From the NCBI GenBank assembly GCA_020742395.1, contig DYWZ01000059.1:51918-115917 (forward strand): a stretch of 64,000 bases of DNA, in the 5' to 3' direction. The DNA is from Enterococcus columbae. GTDB taxonomy: Bacteria; Bacillota; Bacilli; Lactobacillales; Enterococcaceae. The number at the start of each line of letters is the position of its first letter. The stretch's first letter is position 1. Both the position numbers and the translations under genes were made by a program. This document shows positions 48,398 to 58,897 of the stretch, piece after piece. Under the pieces are notes generated by a model, which was not told where the DNA came from, searched no databases, and saw only the letters and a list, made by a program, of their open reading frames with translations.

Positions 48398-50281
48398 TTA
48401 GGCAATCTTAGCAATATCTGGTTTGCTACCATCTTGGATAAAGAAAACTTGATACCAAGTCAGGAAAGTAAAAATGGTCCAAATTTTGCGGCGTTCATCT
48501 ACAACACCAGCATAGTTGTCATCTAGTAAACGTAAAATAGCTTCTTGATTGAAGAATTCACGAACAAAATCTTGGCTAAACAATTGACGGACATGTTTGT
48601 AATATTTTTCCTCACGCAACCAATCTTTAATTGGCACTGGGAAACCAATTTTTTCACGATTATACCACTCCTCTGGTAAATGACGAGCAGCTGCTTGGCG
48701 AAAAGCAAATTTGGTATTCACTTCATTGATTAAATATTTAGTTGGTACCTTCTCAGCCGTTTTCATTACTTCGATATCTAATAAAGGTACACGTAACTCT
48801 AATGAATGAGCCATGGACATTTTATCAGCTTTTAGCAAGATATCTTTTGGCATCCATTGATGGATATCTAGATACTGCATTTTTCTAATTTCACTACGGT
48901 CGATAACTTTACGATATTGCTCATCGACTATCTGTTTAACCGTAGGACTTGTTTGATATTCAGGTTGTAAATAAGTCAATGTTTCTTCTTCACCAAATAC
49001 TTTAGCTTGGCCAATAAAGAAATCTTCCGCTGGGGCTAAATTTGTATATAAATGTAGGCTACCATGGAATTGTTTATGTTTAATGGCACTAGCAATAAAA
49101 TAGCGTGCACGTTTTGGTAACTTCTTCAATCCTTGGGTAAAGACACGAACGGCTTTTGAGCGAGTATAAAATCCGTAGTTGGCATATCCAGCGAATAATT
49201 CATCAGCACCTTCTCCACTTAATACCACACGTACATCACGACTAGCTAATTCTGCTAAGAAATACAGTGGTACACATGATGGGTTTGAATCAGGTTCATC
49301 TAAATGATATTGAATACGCGGAAACATTTCAAAGGCTTCTTCTCCTTTAATCACCGTCGATGTATTATTCAAGCCAATCATATCAGTTAATTGACGTGCT
49401 TGGACTGATTCATTATAACTTTCATCGCCAAAACCAATTGAATAAGAATGTTCTGGACGTAAAACACTTGTTACATAACTTGAATCTACCCCACTTGAAA
49501 GGAAAGAACCTACTTCAACATCGGCAATTTGGTGCGCTTCTATTGATTTAACCACTGTATCATCAATTAAATCGACCGTTTCTTCCAATGTCATATTTTG
49601 TTCATTATTAGCAACATCCCAATATTGTTCAATTTTTAATTCACCTTGATGATAAGTGAAATAATGTCCTTCCTTGATGCGATAAACCCCTTTAAAGAAT
49701 GTTTCATCTAAAGCTGAATATTGGAAGGTTAAATAAGGTTTTAATGCTTCTTTATTTAACTCTTTAACAAAGTCAGGATGCTTCAAAAAGCTCTTAATTT
49801 CTGAACCATACATAAAGGTGCCATTCATTTGAGCATAGTAAAATGGCTTAATTCCAAAATGATCTCGTGCACCAAATAAAGTCTGTGTTTGCATATCCCA
49901 AATAACGAAAGCAAACATTCCTTGAACTTTTTGTAATAATTCAGCGCCCCACTCTTCATAACCATGCAGTAATACTTCTGTATCCGCATGCGTTTTAAAA
50001 ATGTGACCAGCTTTTTTTAATTCTTCACGTAAAATACGATGATTATAAATTTCACCATTAAAAGTAATGACTTTAGTGCCATCTTCATTATAAATTGGTT
50101 GGGTACCACCTTCTAAGTCAATGATACTCAAACGTCTAAAACCTAATGCCGCACCTTGGTCCACATGTTCACCACTACTATTTGGACCACGATGGATAAT
50201 GGTATCCATCATCGCATTAACAATTTTCTTTTTTTCTGTAAGATCGGCTTGTTGATTAATAAATCCTACAATTCCACACAT
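48398..50281 (-). CDS. asnB: Asparagine synthase (glutamine-hydrolysing)
   Basis: A 627-residue two-domain enzyme that makes asparagine from aspartate, ATP and glutamine. The N-terminal Ntn amidotransferase starts with the catalytic Cys (MCGIVGF) and has the GLN-binding RRLSIIDLEGG and NGEIYNH motifs. The synthetase domain has the PP-loop SSGVDSSYVTSVL (about 263-275) and GEGADELFAGY (about 356). Length and motifs match the B. subtilis AsnB type. It is monocistronic. Confidence 0.95.
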   Translation of the reverse strand: MCGIVGFINQQADLTEKKKIVNAMMDTIIHRGPNSSGEHVDQGAALGFRRLSIIDLEGGTQPIYNEDGTKVITFNGEIYNHRILREELKKAGHIFKTHADTEVLLHGYEEWGAELLQKVQGMFAFVIWDMQTQTLFGARDHFGIKPFYYAQMNGTFMYGSEIKSFLKHPDFVKELNKEALKPYLTFQYSALDETFFKGVYRIKEGHYFTYHQGELKIEQYWDVANNEQNMTLEETVDLIDDTVVKSIEAHQIADVEVGSFLSSGVDSSYVTSVLRPEHSYSIGFGDESYNESVQARQLTDMIGLNNTSTVIKGEEAFEMFPRIQYHLDEPDSNPSCVPLYFLAELASRDVRVVLSGEGADELFAGYANYGFYTRSKAVRVFTQGLKKLPKRARYFIASAIKHKQFHGSLHLYTNLAPAEDFFIGQAKVFGEEETLTYLQPEYQTSPTVKQIVDEQYRKVIDRSEIRKMQYLDIHQWMPKDILLKADKMSMAHSLELRVPLLDIEVMKTAEKVPTKYLINEVNTKFAFRQAAARHLPEEWYNREKIGFPVPIKDWLREEKYYKHVRQLFSQDFVREFFNQEAILRLLDDNYAGVVDERRKIWTIFTFLTWYQVFFIQDGSKPDIAKIA

Positions 50282-50423
50282 ATACTTCCCTCTCTTATCT
50301 ATTCAAAACAGTTAAAATGACGCTATTCTAAATTTTTAACAATCGCATCTATTATAGCATATCTAAAGTAGGCTTTCATTAGGTTTCTGAAAATGACTTT
50401 AAATTTTAAACATATCTTAATGC

Positions 50424-50474
50424 AAAAAAACTTACTAAACAGGATAAAGGGAAAAGAATGTCTAGTAAGTTTTT
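50424..50474 (-). terminator. Terminator of the xylose operon
   Basis: The stem AAAACTTACTA / TAGTAAGTTTT with a long loop and a T run on the minus strand, just beyond the transporter gene. Confidence 0.8.
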
Positions 50475-50486
50475 TAAACAAAATAA

Positions 50487-51845
50487 TTAATTATTTTTCA
50501 AATTTAATGCCTTAGTATTTCCTTCTGATAATGCTTCTTCAATTTGTTCTAGTGTATATCCACGAGTTTCAAATACACAACGTTGAACAAATATCACTGC
50601 TATCATACAAACAATACCAAAGATAATAAATAATACTTGATCTCCTAAAGTATGTTCTAACACTGGGAAACTAACTGATACAGTCCAGTTTGCTGCCCAG
50701 TTAACTAAAGAGGCAATACCTACCGCAAGTCCGCGCACTTTTAATGGAAATACTTCACCAATCATTACCCACATAACGGGTCCCCATGTTGCACAGAAAC
50801 TGGAGATATATGTTGCAATAAAAATAAATGTTAATAGGTGAAAATGTTGACTATTAGCTTCTACATGAAAAGCAAATGATAAAGCAAAGAAGGATAATCC
50901 CATAGCTAATGCCCCATACATTAACACACTTCTACGTTTGAAACGATCCATGAAATAAGCAGCAATTGCAGTCACAATTACGTAAAATACACCTAAAATA
51001 ATTTGTGTTTTAATAGCAGAAGTACTATCTGAACCTCCACTCATTAAAATACGTGGTGCATAGTAGAAAACGGTATTACATCCCATCCATTGCTGTAAAA
51101 TAGCTAATCCAAAAGCAACAATGATTGAAGGTCTAACCCATGCTGAAAATAATTCACTAATATTACCTTGTTCTATTTGAGACTGTTCTTGAATCTCGGC
51201 AATTTCTGATTCTGTTTCAGCTTTTGTTCTAATATTTAGTAAAATATTACGTGCAGTATCGACCTTACCAATTTTTACTAAATAACGAGGTGATTCTGGT
51301 AACAAAATACCACCAATAAATAATATAGCTGCTGGTACCGCAGCAAATCCTAACATCAAACGCCAACCAATTGGAGATAATCGCCAAACATAATTAGCAA
51401 TATAGGCAATAAGCATCCCAATCATTATCATCAACTGGTTTAAAGAAGAAAGGCTACCACGTTGACTAGCTGGTGCTAATTCAGCTAAATACATAGGTAC
51501 TAATGCACTAGCTCCACCAACTGCAACCCCTAAAAACAAACGAGAAATATTCAAAAATACTACGTTTGGTGCAACAGAACAACCTAGAGCCCCTAATAAA
51601 AAGATCAGAGCAGTAAGCATAACCATTTTTTTTCGACCATATTTATCGGATAATGGTGAGATTAATACTGCACCAACAATGGCACCAATTAAAACACAAC
51701 TAACCACGAAACCAATTTCTGCTTCATTTAAATGGAAGTCTTGTTGAATAAACAATTGAGCTCCTGCTATTACCCCAGTATCATATCCAAACAATAGACC
51801 TCCTAATGCACCAAAGAAATAAATCAAATTTTTCGATAGTTTCAT
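50487..51845 (-). CDS. Sugar porter family MFS transporter (probable D-xylose:H+ symporter)
   Basis: A 452-residue twelve-helix major facilitator protein. It shows sugar porter signatures: GGLLFGYDTGVIAGA (about 13-27), DKYGRKKMV loop (about 67), R-x3-G-x3-G-style RLFLGVAVGGASALVPMYLAE (about 98), PESPRYL (about 187) and the second-half DRFKRRS loop. Xylose is inferred from the operon (xylA-xylB upstream); homologues are XylT/XylE. It starts 22 bases after xylB. CcpA/XylR control acts through the xylA promoter. Confidence 0.9.
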   Translation of the reverse strand: MKLSKNLIYFFGALGGLLFGYDTGVIAGAQLFIQQDFHLNEAEIGFVVSCVLIGAIVGAVLISPLSDKYGRKKMVMLTALIFLLGALGCSVAPNVVFLNISRLFLGVAVGGASALVPMYLAELAPASQRGSLSSLNQLMIMIGMLIAYIANYVWRLSPIGWRLMLGFAAVPAAILFIGGILLPESPRYLVKIGKVDTARNILLNIRTKAETESEIAEIQEQSQIEQGNISELFSAWVRPSIIVAFGLAILQQWMGCNTVFYYAPRILMSGGSDSTSAIKTQIILGVFYVIVTAIAAYFMDRFKRRSVLMYGALAMGLSFFALSFAFHVEANSQHFHLLTFIFIATYISSFCATWGPVMWVMIGEVFPLKVRGLAVGIASLVNWAANWTVSVSFPVLEHTLGDQVLFIIFGIVCMIAVIFVQRCVFETRGYTLEQIEEALSEGNTKALNLKNN

Positions 51846-51867
51846 TAATCTTTTCCCTCCTATTTAG

Positions 51868-53340
51868 TTAAAAATCTTTTGTTGCTTGATAAATCTTTTG
51901 CCATTTTTGATAAACTGCTTGATAAATTGCTACATTTTCTTTATTTGGCGTAAAAGTCGCTTGTTTATAATCAACAAAAGTTTTGATTAAATCTTCTACC
52001 GTTTCAAACCAACCTAAGCCCATCGCGGCAATCATACAAGCCCCCAATCCTGGGCCTTGTTCGACAGATAGACGAATCATTTCAGCATCAAAAATATCTG
52101 CTTGCATTTGCATCCAATCAGGATTTTTGGCACCTCCACCAACAGAAATTAACTTTTTAAATTTCTTCTGTTTGGCTTGTTCCATAATCATCTGAGAATC
52201 CTTCAAACTAAAAGTAATCCCTTCCATTACCGCACGAGCAAAATGATCGAAAGTATGCTTAGTATCAATACCAATAAAACTACCTCTAACTTGACTATCA
52301 ATGTGTGGAGTACGTTCACCCGCAATATATGGAGTAAACATTAACCCATCAGAGCCTGGAGCGATTTGGTAAACATCTTTTAGCATATCTTCAAAGCTAA
52401 TTCCTTTAGCAAAGGTTTCTTTAAACCAACTTAGAGAATTCCCTGCTGCTAAGGTAACACCCATTGAATAATACTTATCTTCAATAACATGATTAAAGAA
52501 ATGAAGCTTTCCATGATAATCTTCTACTTGACCTTCAAATGAACTAAATACTCCACTTGTACCGATGGAAACTAGACCAATTTCATCATCTGCAATACCA
52601 GAGGCCAAAGCCGCACAAGCATTATCTGCACCACCGGCAAAAACTTTTACTTCATTTTTTATATTATAACGCTTACAAATTTCATCTTTAACAATACCTA
52701 CACAAGACATTGATGGTAATAATTTTGGTAAAATATCTTTTGAGATTGCAAATTGATTTAAAATTTCATCTGACCAAGCTCTTTGTTGAATATCTAATAA
52801 TAATGTACCTGCCGCATCACTATATTCCGTACAAATTTCGCCGGTAAACCAAAAAGATAGATAATCCTTTGGTAGCATGATTTTTTTCACTTTTTGCCAA
52901 ATAGCCGGTTCATTTTCTTGTAGCCATAGAATTTTTGGTAAAGTGAAACCTTCTAAAGCAATATTTTTGGTAATTGAAAGCAAACGTTCACCAAAAGTTG
53001 ACATAATTTGTTCACATTGTTTAGTTGTACGCACATCATTCCATAAAATTGCTGGATAAGCGGGTTTTAAATTAGCATCTAATGTAACTAATGAGTGCAT
53101 TTGGCCTGAAAAACTAATTCCTGCTAATTTATCCCCAAAATCATCTACTGCAATTGAAAGTTGTGTTAGAACATCTTCACAAGCAACTACCCAATATTCA
53201 GGGCGTTGTTCTGAATAACCATTCGCAGGTGTATCAATACCATAATCACTAGATTTCTCACAAATCACATGACCTGTTTCATCCATCAATATTCCTTTTA
53301 AACTACTTGTTCCTAAATCGATTCCTAAAACATAACTCAT
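51868..53340 (-). CDS. xylB: Xylulokinase
   Basis: A 490-residue FGGY-family kinase that makes xylulose 5-phosphate. N-terminal GIDLGTSSLKGILMDETG (about 6-23), the substrate-binding GQMHSLV motif (about 76-82), GGADNACAALASGI, and the C-terminal ATP-binding GGGAKNPDWMQMQADI (about 398) are clear. It follows xylA after a 199-base spacer containing a hairpin with a cre-like loop. Confidence 0.96.
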   Translation of the reverse strand: MSYVLGIDLGTSSLKGILMDETGHVICEKSSDYGIDTPANGYSEQRPEYWVVACEDVLTQLSIAVDDFGDKLAGISFSGQMHSLVTLDANLKPAYPAILWNDVRTTKQCEQIMSTFGERLLSITKNIALEGFTLPKILWLQENEPAIWQKVKKIMLPKDYLSFWFTGEICTEYSDAAGTLLLDIQQRAWSDEILNQFAISKDILPKLLPSMSCVGIVKDEICKRYNIKNEVKVFAGGADNACAALASGIADDEIGLVSIGTSGVFSSFEGQVEDYHGKLHFFNHVIEDKYYSMGVTLAAGNSLSWFKETFAKGISFEDMLKDVYQIAPGSDGLMFTPYIAGERTPHIDSQVRGSFIGIDTKHTFDHFARAVMEGITFSLKDSQMIMEQAKQKKFKKLISVGGGAKNPDWMQMQADIFDAEMIRLSVEQGPGLGACMIAAMGLGWFETVEDLIKTFVDYKQATFTPNKENVAIYQAVYQKWQKIYQATKDF

Positions 53341-53404
53341 TTATATCCCTCATTTAATCAGAATATGCAGTTTGTATTGATACACTGCGATATTCAATTA
53401 TTCA

Positions 53405-53439
53405 AAGGGCTTCTTTATAACGCTTACAAAGAAACCCTT
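53405..53439 (-). promoter_or_regulatory. xylA-xylB intercistronic hairpin with cre-like loop
   Basis: AAGGG-TTCTTT type arms (53405-53416) pair with AAAGAA-CCCTT (53428-53439), each with one bulged base. The loop contains TTATAACGCTTACA (53415-53428), which fits the CcpA cre consensus on one side. It may be an mRNA-processing/attenuation structure, a roadblock CcpA site, or both. Confidence 0.45.
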
Positions 53440-53539
53440 AATGTCAGTTTGTTGTCATTACTTTATTGATTTTGTCATTACTATTACTTGTTTACTATCT
53501 TTGTTGAATGAATGTTTGAAAATTATCCTACTATTTATA

Positions 53540-54850
53540 TTAGAATAAATAGTCATTTAAACAATTCTTCACATATTCAATATGGCTTGATTCCATCTTA
53601 ATATCATCATGTTTTAATGCATATGCAGTTAAACTTTCTAAATCTTCTTCTCCGGCAACAATTTTCGCACCAATGCCTTCTTTATATGAAGCATAACGTT
53701 TTTCTTTAATTTCATCGAAGAATCGTTCTTCTTTTAATTTAGCCGCATTCTTTAATGCACGAGCAAAAGTATCCATACCAGCAATATGCGCTAATAATAA
53801 ATCTTCCATTTCAAATGCTGAACGACGAACTTTTGCATCAAAGTTAATCCCACCAGGAGCAATACCACCATTTTCTAAGATTTCATACATTGCTAAAGTC
53901 ACATCATAAACGTTTGTAGGGAATTCATCAGTATCCCAACCTAATAAAACATCCCCTTGGTTCGCATCAATAGAACCTAAAGCATTGTATGAACGAGCAA
54001 CACATAATTCATGTTCAAAGGTATGACCAGCTAAGGTTGCATGGTTGGCTTCTAAGTTTAATTTGAAGTCATCTTGTAAACCATATTTTTGAATGAAAGC
54101 CATAGTAGTAGCTGCATCAAAATCATATTGATGTTTAGTTGGTTCTTTTGGTTTAGGTTCAATTAGGAATTGAGGTTTATGACCAATTTTTTCACCATAT
54201 TTAACTGCCATCTTAAATAAGCGAGCAATATTATCTTGTTCAAATTTCATATCCGTATTTAAAAGTGTTTCGTAACCTTCACGACCACCCCAGAATACAT
54301 AATTTTCACCATTTAATTTTTTGCTAATATCCAAACCTTTTTTGATTTGAGCAGCTGCATAAGCAAAAACATCTGCATTATTTGATGAAGCGGCACCGTT
54401 TACAAAACGTGGATGACTGAAAAGATTTGCTGTATTCCATAATAATTTGATTCCTGTTTGATCCATCTTTTCTTTGATTAAATCAGTAATTTCATCTAAG
54501 TTTTGTAAAAATTCTTCTAATGAATTACCTTGTGGCGCAATATCCACATCATGGAAACAGAAGAATTCAGCGCCTAATTTTTGCAAAATTTCGAAAAACG
54601 CTTCCACACGATTTTTAGCTGTTTCCATTTCTGTTGCTCCAAACCAACTTCTTTGGTTGACAGCTACCCCAAATGGATCTGAACCATCTTGAGTCATTGT
54701 ATGCCAATAGGCTACCGCAAATCGAAGATGATCTTTCATTGGTTTACCCAAAACTAATTCGTCCGCGTTATAATGTCTGAACGCAAACATATTCGTTGTA
54801 TTTGGTCCTTCATATTTGATTTTGTCTACATTTGGAAAATAAGTTGTCAT
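53540..54850 (-). CDS. xylA: Xylose isomerase
   Basis: A 436-residue class II (long N-terminus) TIM-barrel isomerase that converts xylose to xylulose. The catalytic [11 protein letters not shown]is/Asp (about 98-107), the metal-binding [14 protein letters not shown] (Glu/Lys, about 231-244), [13 protein letters not shown] and GSIDANQGD (about 296) are all present. It is the first gene of the operon, 55-75 bases downstream of a good promoter with an overlapping cre-like site and a XylR-type dyad. Confidence 0.97.
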   Translation of the reverse strand: MTTYFPNVDKIKYEGPNTTNMFAFRHYNADELVLGKPMKDHLRFAVAYWHTMTQDGSDPFGVAVNQRSWFGATEMETAKNRVEAFFEILQKLGAEFFCFHDVDIAPQGNSLEEFLQNLDEITDLIKEKMDQTGIKLLWNTANLFSHPRFVNGAASSNNADVFAYAAAQIKKGLDISKKLNGENYVFWGGREGYETLLNTDMKFEQDNIARLFKMAVKYGEKIGHKPQFLIEPKPKEPTKHQYDFDAATTMAFIQKYGLQDDFKLNLEANHATLAGHTFEHELCVARSYNALGSIDANQGDVLLGWDTDEFPTNVYDVTLAMYEILENGGIAPGGINFDAKVRRSAFEMEDLLLAHIAGMDTFARALKNAAKLKEERFFDEIKEKRYASYKEGIGAKIVAGEEDLESLTAYALKHDDIKMESSHIEYVKNCLNDYLF

Positions 54851-54889
54851 TACTTATACCCTCCTAAAAATTTTTTCTTTACATTGGTT

Positions 54890-54910
54890 AGTTAGTACGA
54901 TAAACTAACT
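54890..54910. promoter_or_regulatory. XylR operator
   Basis: A dyad AGTTAGT-N7-ACTAACT lies between the xylA promoter and start codon, in the roadblock position. It resembles the GTTAGT-type xylO sites of Gram-positive XylR. The divergent xylR supplies the repressor. Confidence 0.72.
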
Positions 54911-54920
54911 TACACAAAGA

Positions 54921-54948
54921 ATAATAGCACTAAAAAAATAATTGTCAA
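54921..54948 (-). promoter_or_regulatory. Promoter of the xylose operon
   Basis: Minus strand TTGACA (54943-54948), 16 bases, TATTAT (54921-54926), close to consensus. Confidence 0.8.
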
Positions 54949-54957
54949 GCGTTTTCA
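54944..54957. promoter_or_regulatory. cre-like CcpA site at the xylA promoter
   Basis: Plus strand GTCAAGCGTTTTCA (minus strand TGAAAACGCTTGAC) keeps the AA-CG-T core of the cre consensus and overlaps the -35 of xylA. Glucose repression through CcpA is inferred. Confidence 0.6.
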
Positions 54958-55034
54958 AATATTTTTTTAATCGTTTACATTTAATATTTTTATGTAATGC
55001 TTTATAATAAAAGTAGTTTATTGGAGGAAAGCCT

Positions 55035-56201
55035 ATGATATCAAGTAAATATACCATTCGTGAGCAAAATCAAGCGAAACTTTTAAAAGAAATTATTCAG
55101 TCACGAGAAATTTCAAGGGCTGATCTTTCACAAGCAACCGGACTAAATAAGGCCTCTGTCTCTGAAATTATCAAAGATTTATTAGATCAAGAATTAATCT
55201 TTGAAACTCGTGTAGGTAATGCTTCGACTGTTGGTGGTCGAAAACCGATTTTACTAACATTCAATAAGCAAGCTGCCACCATTATATCTATTGACCTAGG
55301 TCCTGATTATATTGAAGCCATGTTTTCCTATATTGATGGCACAGTCATTTGTTCAATTTCTAAAAAAGATGTTTTTATCGAGCAAAAAAATGTATTATCG
55401 CTGTTGCAAGAAATGATTAATAAAATGATAAACAAACAACCAGCAACACCACATGGCATTGCTGGTATCGCCATTGCTATCCATGGAATTGTTTTTAATG
55501 ATCAAATTCGCTTTACGCCCTATTATGATTTAGATCAAATGGATTTACAAAAACAATTGGCTGATTGTTTTAAACTACCTGTTTATTTACAAAACGAAGC
55601 CAATCTGGCTGCTTTGGGCGAATATACTTTTATTAGTCAAGCAGATAATTTATTGAGTATTAGTGTCCATAGTGGTATCGGTGCCGGTATCGTTCAAAAT
55701 GGAGAATTAATTATTGGTAAAAATGGGGAAGCAGGGGAAATTGGTCATAGCATTCTTTATCCTGACGGGAAAGCTTGCCCTTGTGGTAATCATGGATGTT
55801 TAGAACAATACGCTTCGCATCAAGCACTCTATAAAAAAATTAAAGAACAACTAAATTTAAATTTAGTAAACTCTGATATTGTACAAAATCTATATCAAAA
55901 ACAAGATCCTGTCCTATTGAAGTTAGTCAATGAGAATGTCCACTTATTAAGTATTGGCATTAATAACGCAATCATGGCCTTTAATCCAGAAGTCATCGTA
56001 ATAAATAGTTCCATTTATCGGAAAATTCCAGGGCTAATTGAGGCTATCAAAAAAAATCTACCGAGTCGATTCGCTAAAGAAAATATTATCCGTAACACAC
56101 TTTTAGATGATAAAGCAATTCTTTATGGTGGTTTTGCTGTAGTTGCACAAAACTTTTTAAATATTCAAAACTTAAAATTAACCTTGGAATATGCCCAATA
56201 A
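55035..56201 (+). CDS. xylR: ROK-family xylose repressor
   Basis: A 388-residue ROK regulator. It has an N-terminal winged helix-turn-helix (about 14-75: ISRADLSQATGLNKASVSEIIKDLL) and an ASKHA sugar-binding domain. That domain carries GIAGIAIAIHGIV, SVHSGIGAGIVQNG, GEAGEIGHS and the zinc motif CPCGNHGCLEQYAS (about 249-262). It is divergent from xylA with the operator between them. ATG 55035 follows TTGGAGGAAAGCC. Confidence 0.95.
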   Translation: MISSKYTIREQNQAKLLKEIIQSREISRADLSQATGLNKASVSEIIKDLLDQELIFETRVGNASTVGGRKPILLTFNKQAATIISIDLGPDYIEAMFSYIDGTVICSISKKDVFIEQKNVLSLLQEMINKMINKQPATPHGIAGIAIAIHGIVFNDQIRFTPYYDLDQMDLQKQLADCFKLPVYLQNEANLAALGEYTFISQADNLLSISVHSGIGAGIVQNGELIIGKNGEAGEIGHSILYPDGKACPCGNHGCLEQYASHQALYKKIKEQLNLNLVNSDIVQNLYQKQDPVLLKLVNENVHLLSIGINNAIMAFNPEVIVINSSIYRKIPGLIEAIKKNLPSRFAKENIIRNTLLDDKAILYGGFAVVAQNFLNIQNLKLTLEYAQ

Positions 56202-56247
56202 AAAAATGGTACTTCAAAATAGCTAAAACTAATTTGAAGTGCCATTT

Positions 56248-58881
56248 TTACATAAAATCATACGGTGAGAGATCATTCATGCCAATCATTGGATCAATTA
56301 ACTTTTCTTCAATCATGTTGATTGTTAAATAATCCGGCAATGTCGTCACCGTTTCAGATAATTGTGTATTCTTATCTTCTTTTGCATCGACAAATAAATC
56401 ATAATTAATGATCGACTCTTTTTCACTCTTAGTCTCTGCAAGGTTATTGATTGACTGAGCTTCTTTAAATAACTCTCTGTCCTGAGACGCCAACTGTTTA
56501 GAGTCTAAAGCTTGATTATCTCTTGACTGTTTAGGAGTAATGATTGCTTTAGTATCTGTAGAATGAATACTTGTCTCCTCTACTTCATCAGCTAATTGTG
56601 CTGTTTCATATTGATCAATCTTCAAGCGCATCCAATCAGATAATTCATCGCATTCACGAATTCTTTTATCCAATGTAGTCAAACGGTTAGCTGCTTCATT
56701 TTGCACACAACTCACAAAAGCCTGAACTTCTCCTAAAAGTATTAAAATTTCCTTACTACGAGTTACCGCTGTATACAATAAATTTCTTTGCAGCATGCGA
56801 CTATATTGCCTAACCATCGGCAAGATAACCATTTTAAATTCACTACCTTGCGATTTATGAATCGAGCAACAATAAGCCAAAGTAATCTGTTGCCATTCAT
56901 TCCTTGGATAAGTAACTTCTTGACTATCAAATTGAATAATCAATTCATCAACTTTATCTTCTGTATCTTTTGCATAATTAATCCCAACAATTACACCCAT
57001 ATCGCCATTGAATACATTTAATTCTGTCGCATTAACTAATTGCAAAACTTTATCGCCAATTCGATAACAAACTTCATTAAAGTAAACTTCTTTTTTATTA
57101 GGCTGTGGGGGATTAAAGATCGATTGCATCATCTGATTTAAAGCATCAATACCGGCAATTCCACGATACATCGGTGCTAAAACTTGAATATCTTGTGCAG
57201 TAAATCCTTTTGCTTTGGCTCGTTTTACAATTTGGGCAATCGCTTCTTCAATTTGATTGGCTTGACAAGCGATAAATGAACGATCGGCTTTTTTTAGTAA
57301 TAAATCATTTGGCAGTTGGCCCACTTTGATTTCATGAGCTAAAGGAATAATACTAGAGCCTTCCCCTTGACGATAGATTTCATTTAATTCATGACTTGCT
57401 AATTCTTCAATAGCCAATAAATCATGTAACACTTGACCAGGCCCTACTGAAGGCAATTGGTCTTTATCCCCCACTAAGATGACCTGCATCTGGTTACCGA
57501 TTGCTTTGAATAACATATTTGCAAGCCAAGTATCAACCATTGACATCTCATCAACGATTAATAAGCCGCCTTCTAACTCGCGCACATCGACTAATGGTTT
57601 CTTTTCTTTCCCGTTTAAACCTAACAAACGATGAATCGTCCCACTAGGTAGTCCAGTGGTTTCATTCATGCGTTTAGCTGCTCGACCAGTCGGAGCAGCT
57701 AACAAAATCGGAAAAGTGGTTTCTGTATATTTGTGGACCTGTAAATCTAAATCATTTAATTCCGCAAAGACTTGTACAATCCCATTGACTACCGTGGTCT
57801 TTCCTGTACCCGGACCTCCTGTTAAGATAAACAATGGTGATTGGATTGCAGCTTTAATGGCTGAAATTTGTGAAGCACCATATTGAATCCCTAGACGTTT
57901 TTCAACTTTACGAATGGCTTTTTCAATTTTTTCTATAGGATATTGAATTTCTTTTTTTCTAGATAACAAACGAGTGATTGAATTAGCAATCCCATACTCA
58001 GCAAAAAATAAACTATTTTCATATAATCGCATTTCATCTTGTGAAATAGCGCCTTCTTCTACTAATTCGATAATTACTTGAGCCAATTGTTCAGGCAAAA
58101 TTTCTATTGGGCGACTGTCTTCAAGTAATCTTAATGTTTGTTCCATTAAATCTTGTGCTTGAACATAGGTATCTCCTTGCTCAAGTGATTGTTGTAATAT
58201 CTGATGTAAGATGGCCGCCCGTAAACGCTTAGGACTATCTGCTGCAATCTCTAATTGACTTGCTAAATGATCTGCACGTTTAAAACCAATTCCTTCTATA
58301 TCTTCTACTAACTGATAAGGGTTGTTTTCAATAACGTTTAAAGCGTCATTTTTGTACTTTTGATAAATTGCAAAAGATAACTGACTCCCAAACCCATATT
58401 TACTCAATCCGACAATTACCTGATCCATCCCATGATTAGCTAAAATCGTATTGACAATCATTTGACGTTTTTTTTCATTTAAACTAGGAATTTCTTTTAA
58501 CACTGTTGCATCAGCTAAAATTTGTTCAATCGCATTTTCACCTAAAGTCTCCACGATTTTTTCAGCGGTTTTTCGCCCAATTCCCGGAAAACGATCACTT
58601 GAAAAATAGGTTACTAAGCCATTAAATGAAGTTGGTTGTGCTTGCTGATAACTTTCGACTTGAAATTGTTGTCCATATTTAGGATGATTGACTAACTGAC
58701 CAAAAAACTGATAAACTTCACCTTCTTGGATCTGACCAAAACTTCCGGTAACAACAATCTCTTTTTCTTTAATCGGCAAATTCGTTTGCTGAATTTTAAT
58801 CAACATTACTTTATAAAAATTTCGTTGATTTTCAAAAAAGATAGCTTGTACACTACCAGTAATTTCAGCTTTTGTTTCCAT
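56248..58881 (-). CDS. recD2: ATP-dependent RecD-like DNA helicase (RecD2)
   Basis: An 877-residue superfamily 1B helicase of the RecBC-independent RecD2 type. It has an N-terminal OB-like region, helix-hairpin-helix repeats (about 95-210: FPGIGRKTAEKIV, EGIGFKRADHLA), Walker A GGPGTGKTTVVNGIV (about 356), DEMSMVDTW (Walker B) and GDKDQLPSVGPG. The C-terminal UvrD-like domain has the TVxKSQGSE-like SIHKSQGSEF (about 688). The last 100 or so residues are a low-complexity tail beyond the usual end. ATG 58881 is eight bases after AGGAGG. Confidence 0.94.
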   Translation of the reverse strand: METKAEITGSVQAIFFENQRNFYKVMLIKIQQTNLPIKEKEIVVTGSFGQIQEGEVYQFFGQLVNHPKYGQQFQVESYQQAQPTSFNGLVTYFSSDRFPGIGRKTAEKIVETLGENAIEQILADATVLKEIPSLNEKKRQMIVNTILANHGMDQVIVGLSKYGFGSQLSFAIYQKYKNDALNVIENNPYQLVEDIEGIGFKRADHLASQLEIAADSPKRLRAAILHQILQQSLEQGDTYVQAQDLMEQTLRLLEDSRPIEILPEQLAQVIIELVEEGAISQDEMRLYENSLFFAEYGIANSITRLLSRKKEIQYPIEKIEKAIRKVEKRLGIQYGASQISAIKAAIQSPLFILTGGPGTGKTTVVNGIVQVFAELNDLDLQVHKYTETTFPILLAAPTGRAAKRMNETTGLPSGTIHRLLGLNGKEKKPLVDVRELEGGLLIVDEMSMVDTWLANMLFKAIGNQMQVILVGDKDQLPSVGPGQVLHDLLAIEELASHELNEIYRQGEGSSIIPLAHEIKVGQLPNDLLLKKADRSFIACQANQIEEAIAQIVKRAKAKGFTAQDIQVLAPMYRGIAGIDALNQMMQSIFNPPQPNKKEVYFNEVCYRIGDKVLQLVNATELNVFNGDMGVIVGINYAKDTEDKVDELIIQFDSQEVTYPRNEWQQITLAYCCSIHKSQGSEFKMVILPMVRQYSRMLQRNLLYTAVTRSKEILILLGEVQAFVSCVQNEAANRLTTLDKRIRECDELSDWMRLKIDQYETAQLADEVEETSIHSTDTKAIITPKQSRDNQALDSKQLASQDRELFKEAQSINNLAETKSEKESIINYDLFVDAKEDKNTQLSETVTTLPDYLTINMIEEKLIDPMIGMNDLSPYDFM

Positions 58882-58897
58882 CAATCATCCCTCCTTT

